64,000 nt of DNA from assembly GCF_009737085.1 (NCBI RefSeq), contig NZ_WOVL01000017.1, positions 54,814 to 118,813 of the forward strand. The letters run 5' to 3'. Within the stretch, counting starts at the first letter, position 1; each line of letters starts with the position of its first letter. Positions 25,207 through 34,083 of this stretch are shown here, piece after piece. The notes beneath the pieces are model-generated. The model saw only the letters and a list, made by a program, of their open reading frames with translations, ran no database searches and had not been told where the DNA came from. Origin of the DNA: Paenibacillus sp. NEAU-GSW1 (GTDB taxonomy: Bacteria > Bacillota > Bacilli > Paenibacillales > Paenibacillaceae). The translations under genes and the position numbers were made by a program.

Positions 25207-26970
25207 ATGGAATATATCTATATGTTCAAACAACTTTGGTTTTACGCTGATAGAGAGCGATGGAAAGTTGTAATACACCTCATTTTACATGCTGTTTCTA
25301 TGCTTGGCGAGCTAGGTAAACCATATGCTTTTGCTATGGTGATCAACGCCCTGCAAAAGAATGACCCATCTGTTGTCGATGAGGTAGTAAGATGGCTTAT
25401 GTTTTATGTTCTGTGTTTCTTTATTTTTGAGATTTTCCATCGCAGTGCACGTTTCATTGAAAGATATGTTGCTTTCCGCAACCGGAAACGGTTTATTACG
25501 GCTATGTATGATCATCTCCACTCTTTACCGCTAGGTTGGCATTCGGACAATCACTCAGGATCCGTAATTGACAGAGTGAATAGAGCTGGTAATGCCATCC
25601 ATCAATTTAGTGAGGCACAGTATGTGTTTGTAGATTTCTTTATGAAGTTTTGGGGACCATTGATCATTTTATGGACGATATCCCCGAATATCTCCCTCAT
25701 CACTGTTGCAAGCGGTATTCTCTTAGTATTTATTACGAAAAAGCTATATGACTTGTCAGTACCGCAATATCGAGTACAAAATGAAAGGCTGCACCATTTA
25801 GCGGCAGCACTATTTGATTACATTAGCAATATAAGAACGATTATTATGCTGCGACTTGGTCACCTAGCAAGAAACGATATTGAAGAACGCATCAATCGTG
25901 TATTTCCGCATTTGGCAAAAGAGAATGTAATCACTCATATCAAGTGCTTTATTTCAGGGCTGATCATGGTATTGCTTGATGTTGGCTTGATTTTCTACTA
26001 CATCTATGACCAGAAACAAGCCGGTGCAGTCATCATGATTGGCTCCGTTACTTTGATTTTCCAGTATCTCCATCAATCCATGTCATCCTTTCAATTTTAT
26101 ACAGGCGGATATGAGTCGGTCATTCACTGGAAAACTGATTTTGAAGCAGTAAAACTAATCCTCGACAATAAAGAAAGAACACATGAACAGAAAGAGGCTT
26201 GCCTCGAGAAATGGAACAAACTTAATGTTGAATCTCTAAACTTCTCGTATGGGGATGGAAAACACCAGCTTACAGATATTTCGCTGTGTTTGAAACATGA
26301 TAAAAAGATTGCATTTGTCGGTGAAAGTGGCGCTGGCAAGAGCACCCTGCTCCAATTGCTGCGTGGGTTAGTTCCGATCCGACAGGGGATTTTGTCGAAG
26401 GATGATGGCAAGAATTTATCATTCGATTGCCTTGCAAGTACAACAACCCTTCTTCCGCAAGAACCTGAGATTTTTGAAAACACGGTACGATATAACATTA
26501 CAATGGGAATGCCAGCGAGTGATGAAGAAATTGATTCTGCGATTTGGGCTGCTGGTTTCAGCGATGTTGTAGAGAAATTGCCTAACGGTCTTGATAGTGA
26601 TATTCGAGAAAAAGGTGTGAATCTCTCAGGCGGTCAGAAGCAAAGACTTGCACTGGCGAGGGGGATTTTCTTCATCAGAGATAGCAGTATTGTACTGCTA
26701 GACGAGCCCACCTCAAATGTAGACCCGGCCACCGAAATGCTTATTTTTAAGAGATTGTTCGAGCGGTTGTCTGGAAAATGTACGGTAAGCGTTCTGCACA
26801 GATTGCACTTGCTCCGATATTTTGATTATGTATATGTATTAAAGCATGGGAAAATCGTTGAGGAAGGTACTTTCGATAATCTCTGTAATGCAAACGGGGA
26901 GTTTACTCGTCTTTGGACTAAATATCTAGCTGAAGAAGAAACATTTGGTAAGCATGGTTCTGAAGACTGA
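25207..26970 (+). CDS. ABC exporter half-transporter (membrane + ATPase domains)
   Basis: 587 residues, the usual size of an exporter half-molecule. The membrane domain covers about 1-320 with six segments. The ATPase has Walker A GESGAGKST (372-380), signature LSGGQKQR (near 472), Walker B IVLLDEPTS (near 495) and the H-loop His in VLHRL. It probably works as a homodimer, exporting a peptide, lipid or drug; no substrate clue exists. It is visibly AT-richer, with different codon choice from its GC-richer neighbours. It separates two unrelated sugar modules, which suggests acquisition by transfer. Confidence 0.85.
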   Translation: MEYIYMFKQLWFYADRERWKVVIHLILHAVSMLGELGKPYAFAMVINALQKNDPSVVDEVVRWLMFYVLCFFIFEIFHRSARFIERYVAFRNRKRFITAMYDHLHSLPLGWHSDNHSGSVIDRVNRAGNAIHQFSEAQYVFVDFFMKFWGPLIILWTISPNISLITVASGILLVFITKKLYDLSVPQYRVQNERLHHLAAALFDYISNIRTIIMLRLGHLARNDIEERINRVFPHLAKENVITHIKCFISGLIMVLLDVGLIFYYIYDQKQAGAVIMIGSVTLIFQYLHQSMSSFQFYTGGYESVIHWKTDFEAVKLILDNKERTHEQKEACLEKWNKLNVESLNFSYGDGKHQLTDISLCLKHDKKIAFVGESGAGKSTLLQLLRGLVPIRQGILSKDDGKNLSFDCLASTTTLLPQEPEIFENTVRYNITMGMPASDEEIDSAIWAAGFSDVVEKLPNGLDSDIREKGVNLSGGQKQRLALARGIFFIRDSSIVLLDEPTSNVDPATEMLIFKRLFERLSGKCTVSVLHRLHLLRYFDYVYVLKHGKIVEEGTFDNLCNANGEFTRLWTKYLAEEETFGKHGSED

Positions 26971-27006
26971 ACCCAACTCCCTTAAGACGGAGTTCAATAA
27001 AAACTA

Positions 27007-27033
27007 ACAGGCTGCCATGGCAGCCTGTTTTTA
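27007..27033 (+). terminator. Intrinsic terminator after the ABC exporter
   Basis: AACAGGCTGCC-AT-GGCAGCCTGTT is a perfect palindrome followed by TTT. It lies between the convergent exporter and uxaC genes. On the minus strand TTAGTTTTTATT follows, so it may work both ways. Confidence 0.9.
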
Positions 27034-27064
27034 GTGCGCGTATGGACAGACCAATAAATAATAA

Positions 27065-28474
27065 TTAGAAATTAAAATAACGTTTCGCGTTATAGTACGA
27101 AATATTGCTCACGATGTCGCCCAGCAGCTCGAAGTCGGCAGGCGCTTCACCGTTCTCTACCCACTCGCCGAGCAAGTTGCACAGGATGCGGCGGAAATAC
27201 TCATGGCGCGTATAGGACAGGAAGCTGCGCGAGTCGGTCAGCATGCCGACAAAACGGCTCAGCAGACCGAAATTCGCCAGCGCCTTCATTTGTGTAACCA
27301 TGCCGTCCCGCGTGTCGTTGAACCACCAGCCGGAGCCAAGCTGGATTTTGCCAGGAATGCCGTCTCCCTGGAAGCTGCCGATAATCGAGGCCAGCACCTC
27401 GTTATCCATTGCGTTCAAGGAGTACAAAATGGTCCTTGGCAGCTTATCGTCCGTAGCCAACGCGTCCAGCAGCTTCACCAGCGGATAGGCTACCGGGCTG
27501 TCACCGATGGAATCATAGCCCGTATCCGGCCCAAGCGTGCGGAACATCCGCGAGTTGTTGTTGCGGGCAGCGTTGATATGCAGCTGCATCGCCCAGCCAT
27601 ATTCGGCATACAGCTTGCCAAGGAATACGAGCGTGTACGTTTTGTATTGTTTTTCTTCCTCAAGCGTTACCTGATGGCCTGCAAGCGCTTTGGCGAAAAT
27701 CGCCGCCGACTGCTCTTTCGTTGTGTTCGCGTAAGGAACATAATCAAGCGCATGGTCGGATACGAGACAGCCCGCTTCATGGAAGAACTGCACCCGCGAG
27801 GCCAAAGCGGCCAACAGGTCGTCATAATTGCCTATTTCCTGGCCTGCCGCTTGCGAAAGCTTGCCTACCCACTCTTGGAAGCCCGCTCGGTTAATTTCCA
27901 ACGCTTTGTCGGGACGGAAGGAAGGCAATACCTTCGTATTAAATTCCGCAATATCTTTAATTTTCAAATGGTATTCCAACGAGTCCACCGGATCATCTGT
28001 TGTACAAATGACTTCAACTTTTGAATTGACGATCAAATCGCGTGCGCTGAATCCGCCTCCGGCAAGCTTGGCGTTTACTTTTTCCCAAATGACCGGCGCA
28101 TTTTTCTCGTTGATCACTTCATGAACGCCGAAGAAACGCTGAAGCTCCAGATGCGACCAATGATAAAGCGGATTGCCGATCGTTTGCGGAACCGTTTTTG
28201 CATAGGCAAGGAAGCGGTCGTAATCGGAAACGCCTTCTCCGCCTGTCACATACTGCTCCTCCACGCCGTTCGCTCGCATCCCTCTCCATTTATAATGGTC
28301 GCCGTACAACCACGCCTCTGTCAGATTCGAGAAGCTGATGTTCTCGTAAATTTGCTGCGGGCTTAAGTGGCAATGATAATCGATAATCGGCAATTGCTTC
28401 GCATAATCATGGTACAATCTTACTGCTGTTTCATTTGACAATAAAAAGTTTTCGTCCAGAAATGGCTTCACCAT
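27065..28474 (-). CDS. uxaC: Glucuronate isomerase
   Basis: 469 residues, full UxaC length. Family motifs are visible: IDYHCHLSPQQIYEN near 32, SNLTEAWLYGDHYKWRGMR, GLDxxx-like SDHALDYVPYANTT, and MQLHINAARNNNSRMF. UxaC interconverts D-glucuronate and D-fructuronate (and galacturonate/tagaturonate). Its ATG overlaps the stop of the upstream Gfo/Idh gene (TAATG at 28474), so the two are coupled. The next enzymes (UxuB, UxuA) are not in the window, but KDG from this path would join that from the kdu genes. Confidence 0.95.
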   Translation of the reverse strand: MVKPFLDENFLLSNETAVRLYHDYAKQLPIIDYHCHLSPQQIYENISFSNLTEAWLYGDHYKWRGMRANGVEEQYVTGGEGVSDYDRFLAYAKTVPQTIGNPLYHWSHLELQRFFGVHEVINEKNAPVIWEKVNAKLAGGGFSARDLIVNSKVEVICTTDDPVDSLEYHLKIKDIAEFNTKVLPSFRPDKALEINRAGFQEWVGKLSQAAGQEIGNYDDLLAALASRVQFFHEAGCLVSDHALDYVPYANTTKEQSAAIFAKALAGHQVTLEEEKQYKTYTLVFLGKLYAEYGWAMQLHINAARNNNSRMFRTLGPDTGYDSIGDSPVAYPLVKLLDALATDDKLPRTILYSLNAMDNEVLASIIGSFQGDGIPGKIQLGSGWWFNDTRDGMVTQMKALANFGLLSRFVGMLTDSRSFLSYTRHEYFRRILCNLLGEWVENGEAPADFELLGDIVSNISYYNAKRYFNF

Positions 28475-29772
28475 TATTTCCTCCCGAATTTAACCAATTC
28501 GTCTACCTTGACCGCCAGCCCAGTCTGAATGGAACGGTTGGCCGCAATGCCGGTCAGAATGGACCTGGCGCCGTCCACATGGTTCGCTGCGCGATTGAAC
28601 TTGTCCTTCACAGGCTTGCCGAACAAATCGTTAAGCAATACAGGATCGCCGCCGCCATGGCCGCCAACGCCTTCTTCAACCTGAACATCGTAAGGAGCTC
28701 CGAACATCGGATATACAGTCATCGTTTTACCCTTCAGCGCGCCCTCCTGCGATTTTTCGCCGCCGGAGTTCACATAGGATTGCTCGACGATCGACATTTC
28801 AAGACGGCCCTTCGTGCCGTTGAATGCGATGCGATAGCCTTCCCAAGGCAAATAAGCGTTCAAGGAATACGTTAAAATCGCATTATTCTTATACCGTACC
28901 ATGACACCCATCGTATCTTCAATATTAATTCCGTCGCCAAAAACGCTTTGGTCGCGGCGATACCCGTCCTCGTGCTCAGCATCCAGATACAGCCCTTTCA
29001 ACTGTTCGTTCGTATCCAGGTGAAGCGCGAACGGATCGTCCTTCGCGTTCGGATTGCCTGTCGCGCGCTCATAAAATTGCGTTACGCCGCGCTGCTCGGC
29101 ATTTTCTCGGCCATAGAACAACAAGTCGCCAAATGCGAATACCGTCTCCGGCTGCGAGCCGATCCAGAAATTAACGAGGTCAAAATGATGCGTCGATTTG
29201 TGGACCAGCAAGCCGCCGCTGTTGTTTTTGTTGCGATGCCAACGGCGGAAATAATCCGCTCCATGCTGCGTATTGAGCAGCCATTCGAAATGTACCGACG
29301 TCACTTTGCCGATAACGCCGCTTTCGATCAACTCTCTTGCTTTTGTATGATGCGGAGCATAACGATAGTTAAACGTAACGCGCACGCTGCGCCGGGTCCG
29401 TTCTACCGCATCAATGATTTCCTGGCATTTTTTCTCGTCCACGGTCATCGGCTTCTCCGTAATAACATCGCAGCCAAGCTCCATCGCCCGGATAATATAT
29501 GTATGATGCGTCCGGTCGACGCTCGTTACAATGACGGTATCCGGTTTCTCAATCTCAATCATTTGGTCGAATTGCTCCGATTTATAAGTGTTGACCGCGT
29601 GATAGTTATATTTGTCTGTCAGCCGTTTGTTCGCATAATTCATTCGGGTCTGATTTATATCGCAAAATGCGAGCAGCTCCGACGTTTCTCTGAAATCGGT
29701 TGCAATTGCGGAATAGAAAAACTCGGCTCTGCCGCCGCTGCCAACCAATACATACTTTTTCTTCTCGCTCAT
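28474..29772 (-). CDS. Gfo/Idh/MocA-family NAD(P)-dependent oxidoreductase
   Basis: 432 residues. The Rossmann start is YVLVGSGGRAEFFYSAI, with the family EKP motif in VITEKPMTVDEKKC (about 100) and a catalytic-site-like HKSTHHFDLVNFW near 195. It oxidises or reduces a sugar, inositol or uronate derivative; the exact substrate cannot be read. It is cotranscribed and coupled with uxaC, so a glucuronate or glucuronide derivative is likely (inference). The divergent AraC gene is the probable regulator. Confidence 0.82.
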   Translation of the reverse strand: MSEKKKYVLVGSGGRAEFFYSAIATDFRETSELLAFCDINQTRMNYANKRLTDKYNYHAVNTYKSEQFDQMIEIEKPDTVIVTSVDRTHHTYIIRAMELGCDVITEKPMTVDEKKCQEIIDAVERTRRSVRVTFNYRYAPHHTKARELIESGVIGKVTSVHFEWLLNTQHGADYFRRWHRNKNNSGGLLVHKSTHHFDLVNFWIGSQPETVFAFGDLLFYGRENAEQRGVTQFYERATGNPNAKDDPFALHLDTNEQLKGLYLDAEHEDGYRRDQSVFGDGINIEDTMGVMVRYKNNAILTYSLNAYLPWEGYRIAFNGTKGRLEMSIVEQSYVNSGGEKSQEGALKGKTMTVYPMFGAPYDVQVEEGVGGHGGGDPVLLNDLFGKPVKDKFNRAANHVDGARSILTGIAANRSIQTGLAVKVDELVKFGRK

Positions 29773-29912
29773 TTCGGCACACCCTTTTATATTGGATTAT
29801 GGTTTGGTTTCATCTTATCGCATATGATGATATAATTCTCTGCAAATCGTGCTTATTTTTGAACAAACCCCGCTTTTCTTGCGATAATCTGATCAAATTG
29901 GAGAATGCATGC

Positions 29913-30767
29913 GTGGAGCCTAACATTGAATCGCTTTTAAAATTCGGCTCGGTCAACGAGCTGTACATTGAATATGTCAAACGGCAGGAGCCGTTTACGA
30001 TGACGGACGATCACTTTCACGATTATTACGAAATTTACTACATGCTGTCCGGCAAGCGGATTTATTTTATTCAGGATCGTTCCTATTCCGTCGAGCAAGG
30101 CGATCTCGTCTTTATCGCAAAGCAGAACGTCCATAAAACGATGCACGCCGGGTCAACGTCCTCCCACGAGCGCGTTATCGTCCATTTCAACGATTCGTTT
30201 ATTGCCGCAAATGCTTCGGACTGCGCGGATCTGCTGCTGCTGCCGTTTACACGAGGCATTCATGTATTGCGGCTTCCCCGCCAAGAGCAGCTGGCGGTCG
30301 ATCAAACCGTGCGGCGGATGCTAAATGAGCTTCAGCGCAAGCCCTCCGGCTATCAACTCGTGCCGAGGGCCGGCGTCATTGAGCTGCTGCTGCAGTCATC
30401 CCGCTATCTGGAACAGCATGACCCGCCTCCGCTTCATCATGCAACGCCGATTCATGCCAAAATATCGGATATCGTCCGCTACATGAACGAGCATTTCGCC
30501 GAGCCGCTCCGGCTGCAGCAGCTGGCGGACCTCTTTTTCATTAGCCCGTGCCACCTGAGCCGCACCTTTAAAGAAATTACCGGTTTCACGTTTTCCGATT
30601 ATTTAACGATTACCCGCATCAAGGAAGCGCAGCGGCTGCTGCGCGAGACCGAGTTGGCGATCACCGCCATCGCGTCGGCCGCCGGCTTTGACAATTTCTC
30701 GCATTTCGGCAAAACATTCAAGCGACTTGCCCGCGTATCTCCAAGAGAATACCGCAAGCAAATTTAG
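29913..30767 (+). CDS. AraC-family transcriptional regulator
   Basis: 284 residues from GTG 29913, which has TTGGAG nine bases upstream. The longer frame would reach back into the divergent oxidoreductase gene. A cupin domain has the HFHDYYEIYYMLSG pattern (near 35). The C-terminal AraC HTH (about 185-283) holds FFISPCHLSRTFKEITGFTF and AAGFDNFSHFGKTFKR. The head-to-head position suggests control of the Gfo/Idh-uxaC pair. Confidence 0.85.
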   Translation: MEPNIESLLKFGSVNELYIEYVKRQEPFTMTDDHFHDYYEIYYMLSGKRIYFIQDRSYSVEQGDLVFIAKQNVHKTMHAGSTSSHERVIVHFNDSFIAANASDCADLLLLPFTRGIHVLRLPRQEQLAVDQTVRRMLNELQRKPSGYQLVPRAGVIELLLQSSRYLEQHDPPPLHHATPIHAKISDIVRYMNEHFAEPLRLQQLADLFFISPCHLSRTFKEITGFTFSDYLTITRIKEAQRLLRETELAITAIASAAGFDNFSHFGKTFKRLARVSPREYRKQI

Positions 30768-30806
30768 GTGAAAAATACGATTTGTCCAAGGAAGGGATGA
30801 CCTGCC

Positions 30807-31208
30807 ATGAAAACCGAGCTGAGCCTAATCGTCAGGCCAACTGAAATCGACGTGAACGGACATGTGAACAATGCCAAATATTTGGAATATCTCGAATGGG
30901 GCCGCGAAGAATGGTACGAGGCAAACGATCTGCATTATGAGACGCTTAAATCGTTAGGTGTTCAGACGGTTACCGTAAACATTAATATCAATTATCGCCG
31001 CGAATGCGTACAGGGAGACAGGCTGACCGTAACGACAGAACCAAAGTCGGTCGGCCGCAGCAGCTTTGTTTTGGAACAGCATATTTATAACGCCGAAGGG
31101 CTGCATTGCGCGGATGCGCTTGTTACGAGCGTTGCCATGGATTCGGAAACCAGAAAAAGCCGCCCGGTGCCCGAAGAGCTCCGTCGGCTGTTTCATGCAG
31201 AAGCTTAA
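30807..31208 (+). CDS. Hotdog-fold acyl-CoA thioesterase (4HBT)
   Basis: 133 residues, a single YbgC/4HBT-type hotdog domain. The active-site loop EIDVNGHVNNAKYLEYLEWGR carries Asp15. It probably hydrolyses a short acyl-CoA or aromatic thioester; the substrate is unknown. The gene follows the AraC regulator by 39 bp and could be read from its transcript. GGAAGGGATG precedes the start. Confidence 0.82.
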   Translation: MKTELSLIVRPTEIDVNGHVNNAKYLEYLEWGREEWYEANDLHYETLKSLGVQTVTVNININYRRECVQGDRLTVTTEPKSVGRSSFVLEQHIYNAEGLHCADALVTSVAMDSETRKSRPVPEELRRLFHAEA

Positions 31209-31219
31209 GAATAGCGGTC

Positions 31220-31774
31220 TCAGCCGATATTCCTCTGCTCATATTCCGATCTCATCAACCCGTAATACACAATATCTTCGAAATTGTCCCACTTCATAAT
31301 ATGCTGCTTCAGCTCGCCTTCAAACTGCATGCCGATCTTCTTCATCACGTTGGAAGAAGCCGGATTTTTCGTCATCGCGATGGCATATATTTTGTGAAGC
31401 TTGAGCTCTTGAAACCCAAATTGTATAATCCGTTTCACCGCTTCTGTCGCATAGCCTTGCCCCCAGAAGCTTTTGCCCAGCCAATAGCCGAGCTCCGCTC
31501 TTTGATGGGGCTTGGCCAAATTAAGGCTCACACAGCCAATCAAATCGTCATTATCTTTCGTAACGATAGCGTAAGGATAGCCGTCTCCTTCTATTTTCCG
31601 GCATTGGCGTATCCAAATTTCAGCTCCGCCATCCGGGTATGGGTGAGGGATGCTCAACGTCGTTCTGGCAATTTCAATATCCCCGGCCAATCGCTGAACC
31701 TCTTTGGCATCGGACTGCTCAAACGGTCTTAACCGCAAACGTTCGGTTTCAAGCACAGGCTGCACCGCATACAC
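31220..31774 (-). CDS. GNAT N-acetyltransferase (RimJ/RimL type)
   Basis: 184 residues, an Acetyltransf_3 domain. It shows ETERLRLRPFEQSDAKEV at the N-terminus, the acceptor-side ELGYWLGKSFWGQGYATEAV, and the acetyl-CoA loop leading to NPASSNVMKKIGMQFEGEL. It acetylates an unknown amine, possibly a ribosomal protein N-terminus or small molecule. It is convergent with the thioesterase gene and separated from it by 11 bp. Confidence 0.85.
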   Translation of the reverse strand: MYAVQPVLETERLRLRPFEQSDAKEVQRLAGDIEIARTTLSIPHPYPDGGAEIWIRQCRKIEGDGYPYAIVTKDNDDLIGCVSLNLAKPHQRAELGYWLGKSFWGQGYATEAVKRIIQFGFQELKLHKIYAIAMTKNPASSNVMKKIGMQFEGELKQHIMKWDNFEDIVYYGLMRSEYEQRNIG

Positions 31775-31829
31775 ATCCTTTTCGTTTATTTCTCAAAATT
31801 ATAGTACAAATTATGGGAAATGCAACAAC

Positions 31830-31880
31830 AAAAATGGCAACCTAACGACCGTTTATCCGAATCGTTTGGTTGCCATTTTT
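31830..31880. terminator. Bidirectional terminator
   Basis: AAAAATGGCAACC and AACGA pair with TCGTT and GGTTGCCATTTTT. A-runs and T-runs flank the stem. It lies between the FMN reductase end and the GNAT start, so it ends the reductase transcript. Confidence 0.88.
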
Positions 31881-31901
31881 GTGTATGCTTCGCTTCAATG
31901 C

Positions 31902-32450
31902 CTATTTGCGGCTGTTCATCCAGTTGATGAAGTTGTCTACGACTTTGTCCATATGCGCAATGGTCGGCTCATGCACGAGCTTGCCTTCAGCGTCAAACTT
32001 CTCATGAGCGGCGCCGACATACGTTTCATTGTTCGGGATCAGCGGCGACGTAATGCCAGGCGAGAAGAGAATGTCGCGCAAATGGTTTTGCGCGCGAACC
32101 GTCCCAAGCTGCCCCATCGACGCGCCCATAATCCATGACGGCTTGCCAATCATCACCTTGTCAACGCGGGAAAGCCAATCAAGCGCGTTTTTCAGCACGC
32201 CTGGAATCGCATAATTGTACTCGGGCGTAATCCACAGCACCGCATCCGCTTCGGCAACCTGCTTTTTAAATTCCGTTACCGCAGGAGGCGCATCGTTCTC
32301 GATATCTTGATCGTAATGCGGGAGGTTGCGAATCTCGAGTAATTCCAGCGCCAAACGGTCCGCATACCGCTGTTGTAAAAACTGAGCTAGTTTTTTGTTG
32401 AAGGACTCTTTGCGAATACTGCCAACGATGACTGCTACTTTCATGCTCAA
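31902..32450 (-). CDS. NADPH-dependent FMN reductase family protein
   Basis: 182 residues, flavodoxin-like fold. The phosphate-binding loop GSIRKESFNKKLA (about 11-23) and the flavin loop WITPEYNYAIPGVLKNALDWLSR (about 95-117) are typical of the YieF/ChrR/azoreductase group. It reduces quinones, azo compounds or flavin with NAD(P)H. AAGGAGG precedes the start. A good promoter lies at 32507-32535. Confidence 0.88.
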   Translation of the reverse strand: MSMKVAVIVGSIRKESFNKKLAQFLQQRYADRLALELLEIRNLPHYDQDIENDAPPAVTEFKKQVAEADAVLWITPEYNYAIPGVLKNALDWLSRVDKVMIGKPSWIMGASMGQLGTVRAQNHLRDILFSPGITSPLIPNNETYVGAAHEKFDAEGKLVHEPTIAHMDKVVDNFINWMNSRK

Positions 32451-32506
32451 AAACCTCCTTGGTTAGTGCTGCGTATTGTTATTTACTGCCAATGCGAACA
32501 CGTAAA

Positions 32507-32535
32507 AGGGTAGCATTTCAAACAGACCTTGTCAA
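32507..32535 (-). promoter_or_regulatory. Sigma-A-type promoter of the FMN reductase gene
   Basis: On the minus strand TTGACA (32530-32535) is followed after 17 bp by TACCCT (32507-32512), about 55 bp before the start codon. Confidence 0.6.
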
Positions 32536-32572
32536 AATATCGGATGGCCTGCGTCGAAGGTTGCACTATATA

Positions 32573-32601
32573 AAAAAACGGCCGAATGGGCCGTTTTTTT
32601 T
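32573..32601. terminator. Intrinsic terminator after the Rrf2-type gene
   Basis: AAAAAACGGCC-GAAT-GGGCCGTTTTTT forms a compact GC stem with an A-run and a T-run on either side. It lies just past the Rrf2 stop. Confidence 0.9.
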
Positions 32602-32615
32602 CTGCTTTCCCCCGC

Positions 32616-33092
32616 TTAAGACGGACATTTCATATCGCCATTGCCGATCTGTCCAGAAGGACATAGGCTCACTTTACTCATCAGATCAGATAACGTATAA
32701 GTTGCCAGCAGATCAATCGTTTGCTGTTCGGCCATCGCCATAATCGCATTCAACGCTTGATCCAGCAGCATAATCGCCTCGCCGCCGCAATTGCCTCCGT
32801 CAGCTGACTCTCCGCTGCACTCATCCGACTTGACCGCGACATATATATCAGCAAGCGTAAGCTTGTCTGCTGCCTTTTTCAAACAATAGCCTCCATCGCG
32901 CCCCTCACGCGCTTCAACGATGCCGGATTGCGAAAGCAGCGCCAGCACTCTGCGAAGAAACGTGGCATGAGAATTGACCTGACCGGCGATCGACGCGCTT
33001 GTAAGGAAGCCGCCGCTTTGCGCTAACCAGATAAGGGCATGAACAGCTATCCCGAACTTCGCCGGACCGACTTGTATGCTTCGCGAATTCAT
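32616..33092 (-). CDS. Rrf2-family transcriptional regulator
   Basis: 158 residues from ATG 33092, which has AAGGAGAGG upstream; the longer frame lacks a ribosome site. A winged HTH covers about 8-80, with SIAGQVNSHATFLRRVLALL and GIVEAREGRDGGYCLKKAADKLTL, characteristic of Rrf2. Cysteines at GYC, DEC, NCGG and near the C-terminus (SLCPSGQIGNGDMKC) could bind a cluster or sense redox state. It resembles the YwnA-like branch rather than CymR or IscR. Its target may be the adjacent FMN reductase (inference). Confidence 0.85.
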   Translation of the reverse strand: MNSRSIQVGPAKFGIAVHALIWLAQSGGFLTSASIAGQVNSHATFLRRVLALLSQSGIVEAREGRDGGYCLKKAADKLTLADIYVAVKSDECSGESADGGNCGGEAIMLLDQALNAIMAMAEQQTIDLLATYTLSDLMSKVSLCPSGQIGNGDMKCPS

Positions 33093-33275
33093 AGCTAATT
33101 CCTCTCCTTGCCAAATGCCTTTACCATCTAAGTTTAGCGTAATAGACAAGTTATGCGCAAGCGCGAAGGGGTTGGACTGCAATGGCATATAAAAGCAATT
33201 AATAGTTAAATCCAAACTCCACCGCTCAAAAAAAAGGGCTAAGTTAAATTCTAATGTTGATTTATGACCATAAGA

Positions 33276-33326
33276 AAACCGCCTTTGTGAAAAGGCGGTT
33301 AATTGAGCTATCGTTCTCCGATAGCT
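33276..33326 (-). terminator. Tandem hairpins ending the DJ-1/PfpI transcript
   Basis: AGCTATCG/CGATAGCT (33306-33326) is followed on the minus strand by AACCGCCTT/AAAGGCGGTT (33277-33300) and then TTTTCTTA. The second hairpin is the likelier terminator. Confidence 0.75.
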
Positions 33327-33339
33327 TAATATTTATACT

Positions 33340-33921
33340 TTATACAACTAATATTTCAGCAGGATGGTATGGGTAATCCATTTGCTTCTTAATGTTTTCT
33401 ACTTCGTTTTCATTTATGAATATGCCAATTAGGTATAAACCCAAATCTATTGACGTTGCTACACCTCCAGCTGTGATGATTTTACCATCATGGACAATCC
33501 TTGAATGGACAACTTCTCTTGTATATGGCTCTAATAGTTCGTATGTGAACGGATGCGTTGTCGCTTTCACATTTTGCAAAAAACCCGCCGCTCCGAGTAA
33601 CAAAGATCCTGTGCATACGGAGACGATGTATCGAGCATTTGAAGCTCCATGTAACCAGATAACAAATTCTTGATTGAACCGTAATTGTCTTGTACCCAGA
33701 CCTCCAGGAACAAATACGATATCGTATAGTGATAAGTCAGGCTTTATTTTGTTCATTTTAATTGTCATGCCTAATTCGTCCGTGACTTCTTCCTGCATAC
33801 CGCAAATATCCCACGTAACATCTTTTGTGCTTTCAAAATATTTTAATCGTGTTATTACATCGTAAAATCCTACGAAATCCAGAAAGGTTACACCGTTAAA
33901 CAAAACAAATGCAATTTTCAT
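33340..33921 (-). CDS. DJ-1/PfpI-family protein, isonitrile-hydratase-like
   Basis: 193 residues from ATG 33921, with AGGAGGATGG upstream. Residues 1-190 form one DJ-1/PfpI domain. The nucleophile-elbow cysteine is Cys103 in SVCTGSLLLGAAGFL, and Asp15 in TFLDFVGFYDV matches the second catalytic residue of isonitrile hydratases. Family alternatives are glyoxalase III-like, amidotransferase-like or chaperone-like proteins. The gene is AT-rich. Its leader carries a ZTP riboswitch and a terminator, so expression should rise when ZTP accumulates. That ties the protein to one-carbon or purine metabolism, an unusual setting for this family. Confidence 0.8.
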   Translation of the reverse strand: MKIAFVLFNGVTFLDFVGFYDVITRLKYFESTKDVTWDICGMQEEVTDELGMTIKMNKIKPDLSLYDIVFVPGGLGTRQLRFNQEFVIWLHGASNARYIVSVCTGSLLLGAAGFLQNVKATTHPFTYELLEPYTREVVHSRIVHDGKIITAGGVATSIDLGLYLIGIFINENEVENIKKQMDYPYHPAEILVV

Positions 33922-33961
33922 ATACCATCCTCCTGATAAGTTTTTCTTTATCCTGATAAAC

Positions 33962-33996
33962 AAAAAGAGGCAAGAAGGAATGTTCCTTCTTACCTC
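33962..33996 (-). terminator. Riboswitch-controlled intrinsic terminator in the DJ-1/PfpI leader
   Basis: On the minus strand GAGGTAAGAAGGAA pairs with TTCCTTCTTGCCTC (one mismatch) and is followed by TTTTTG. It begins directly after the CTGGGCA end of the ZTP aptamer and sits 40 bp before the start codon, so it can only act as an attenuator of this gene. Confidence 0.9.
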
Positions 33997-34070
33997 TGCC
34001 CAGGCGTACGGCGTTATGAATGTATGCTCCCTTGTGGTTTGTTCCACATTTACGCCAGTCACATACACTA
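33997..34070 (-). promoter_or_regulatory. ZTP riboswitch (pfl motif)
   Basis: Read on the minus strand, the conserved blocks occur in order: GTGACTGGCG, GTGGAA, ACCAC, GGGAGCATA, a short variable linker, then GCCGTACG and CGCCTGGGCA. These are the signature elements of the ZTP/pfl aptamer as I know it from Fusobacterium ulcerans and purH/glyA/folD leaders (TGACTG, GTGGAA...CCAC, GCCG, CTGGGC). CTGGCG and CGCC can form the pseudoknot. The attenuator follows immediately. ZTP binding, which signals 10-formyl-tetrahydrofolate shortage, should prevent termination and switch on the DJ-1/PfpI gene. Confidence 0.9.
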
Positions 34071-34083
34071 AATATTTACTGTA

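Noticed and set aside
32616..33092. Rrf2 gene as the CymR regulator of the sulfur locus
   Set aside because: It is longer than CymR, resembles the YwnA-like branch, and lies in a separate transcription unit next to an FMN reductase.
33922..34068. Extended N-terminus of the DJ-1/PfpI protein
   Set aside because: These 49 codons cover the terminator and riboswitch; the ATG at 33921 has the AGGAGG site.
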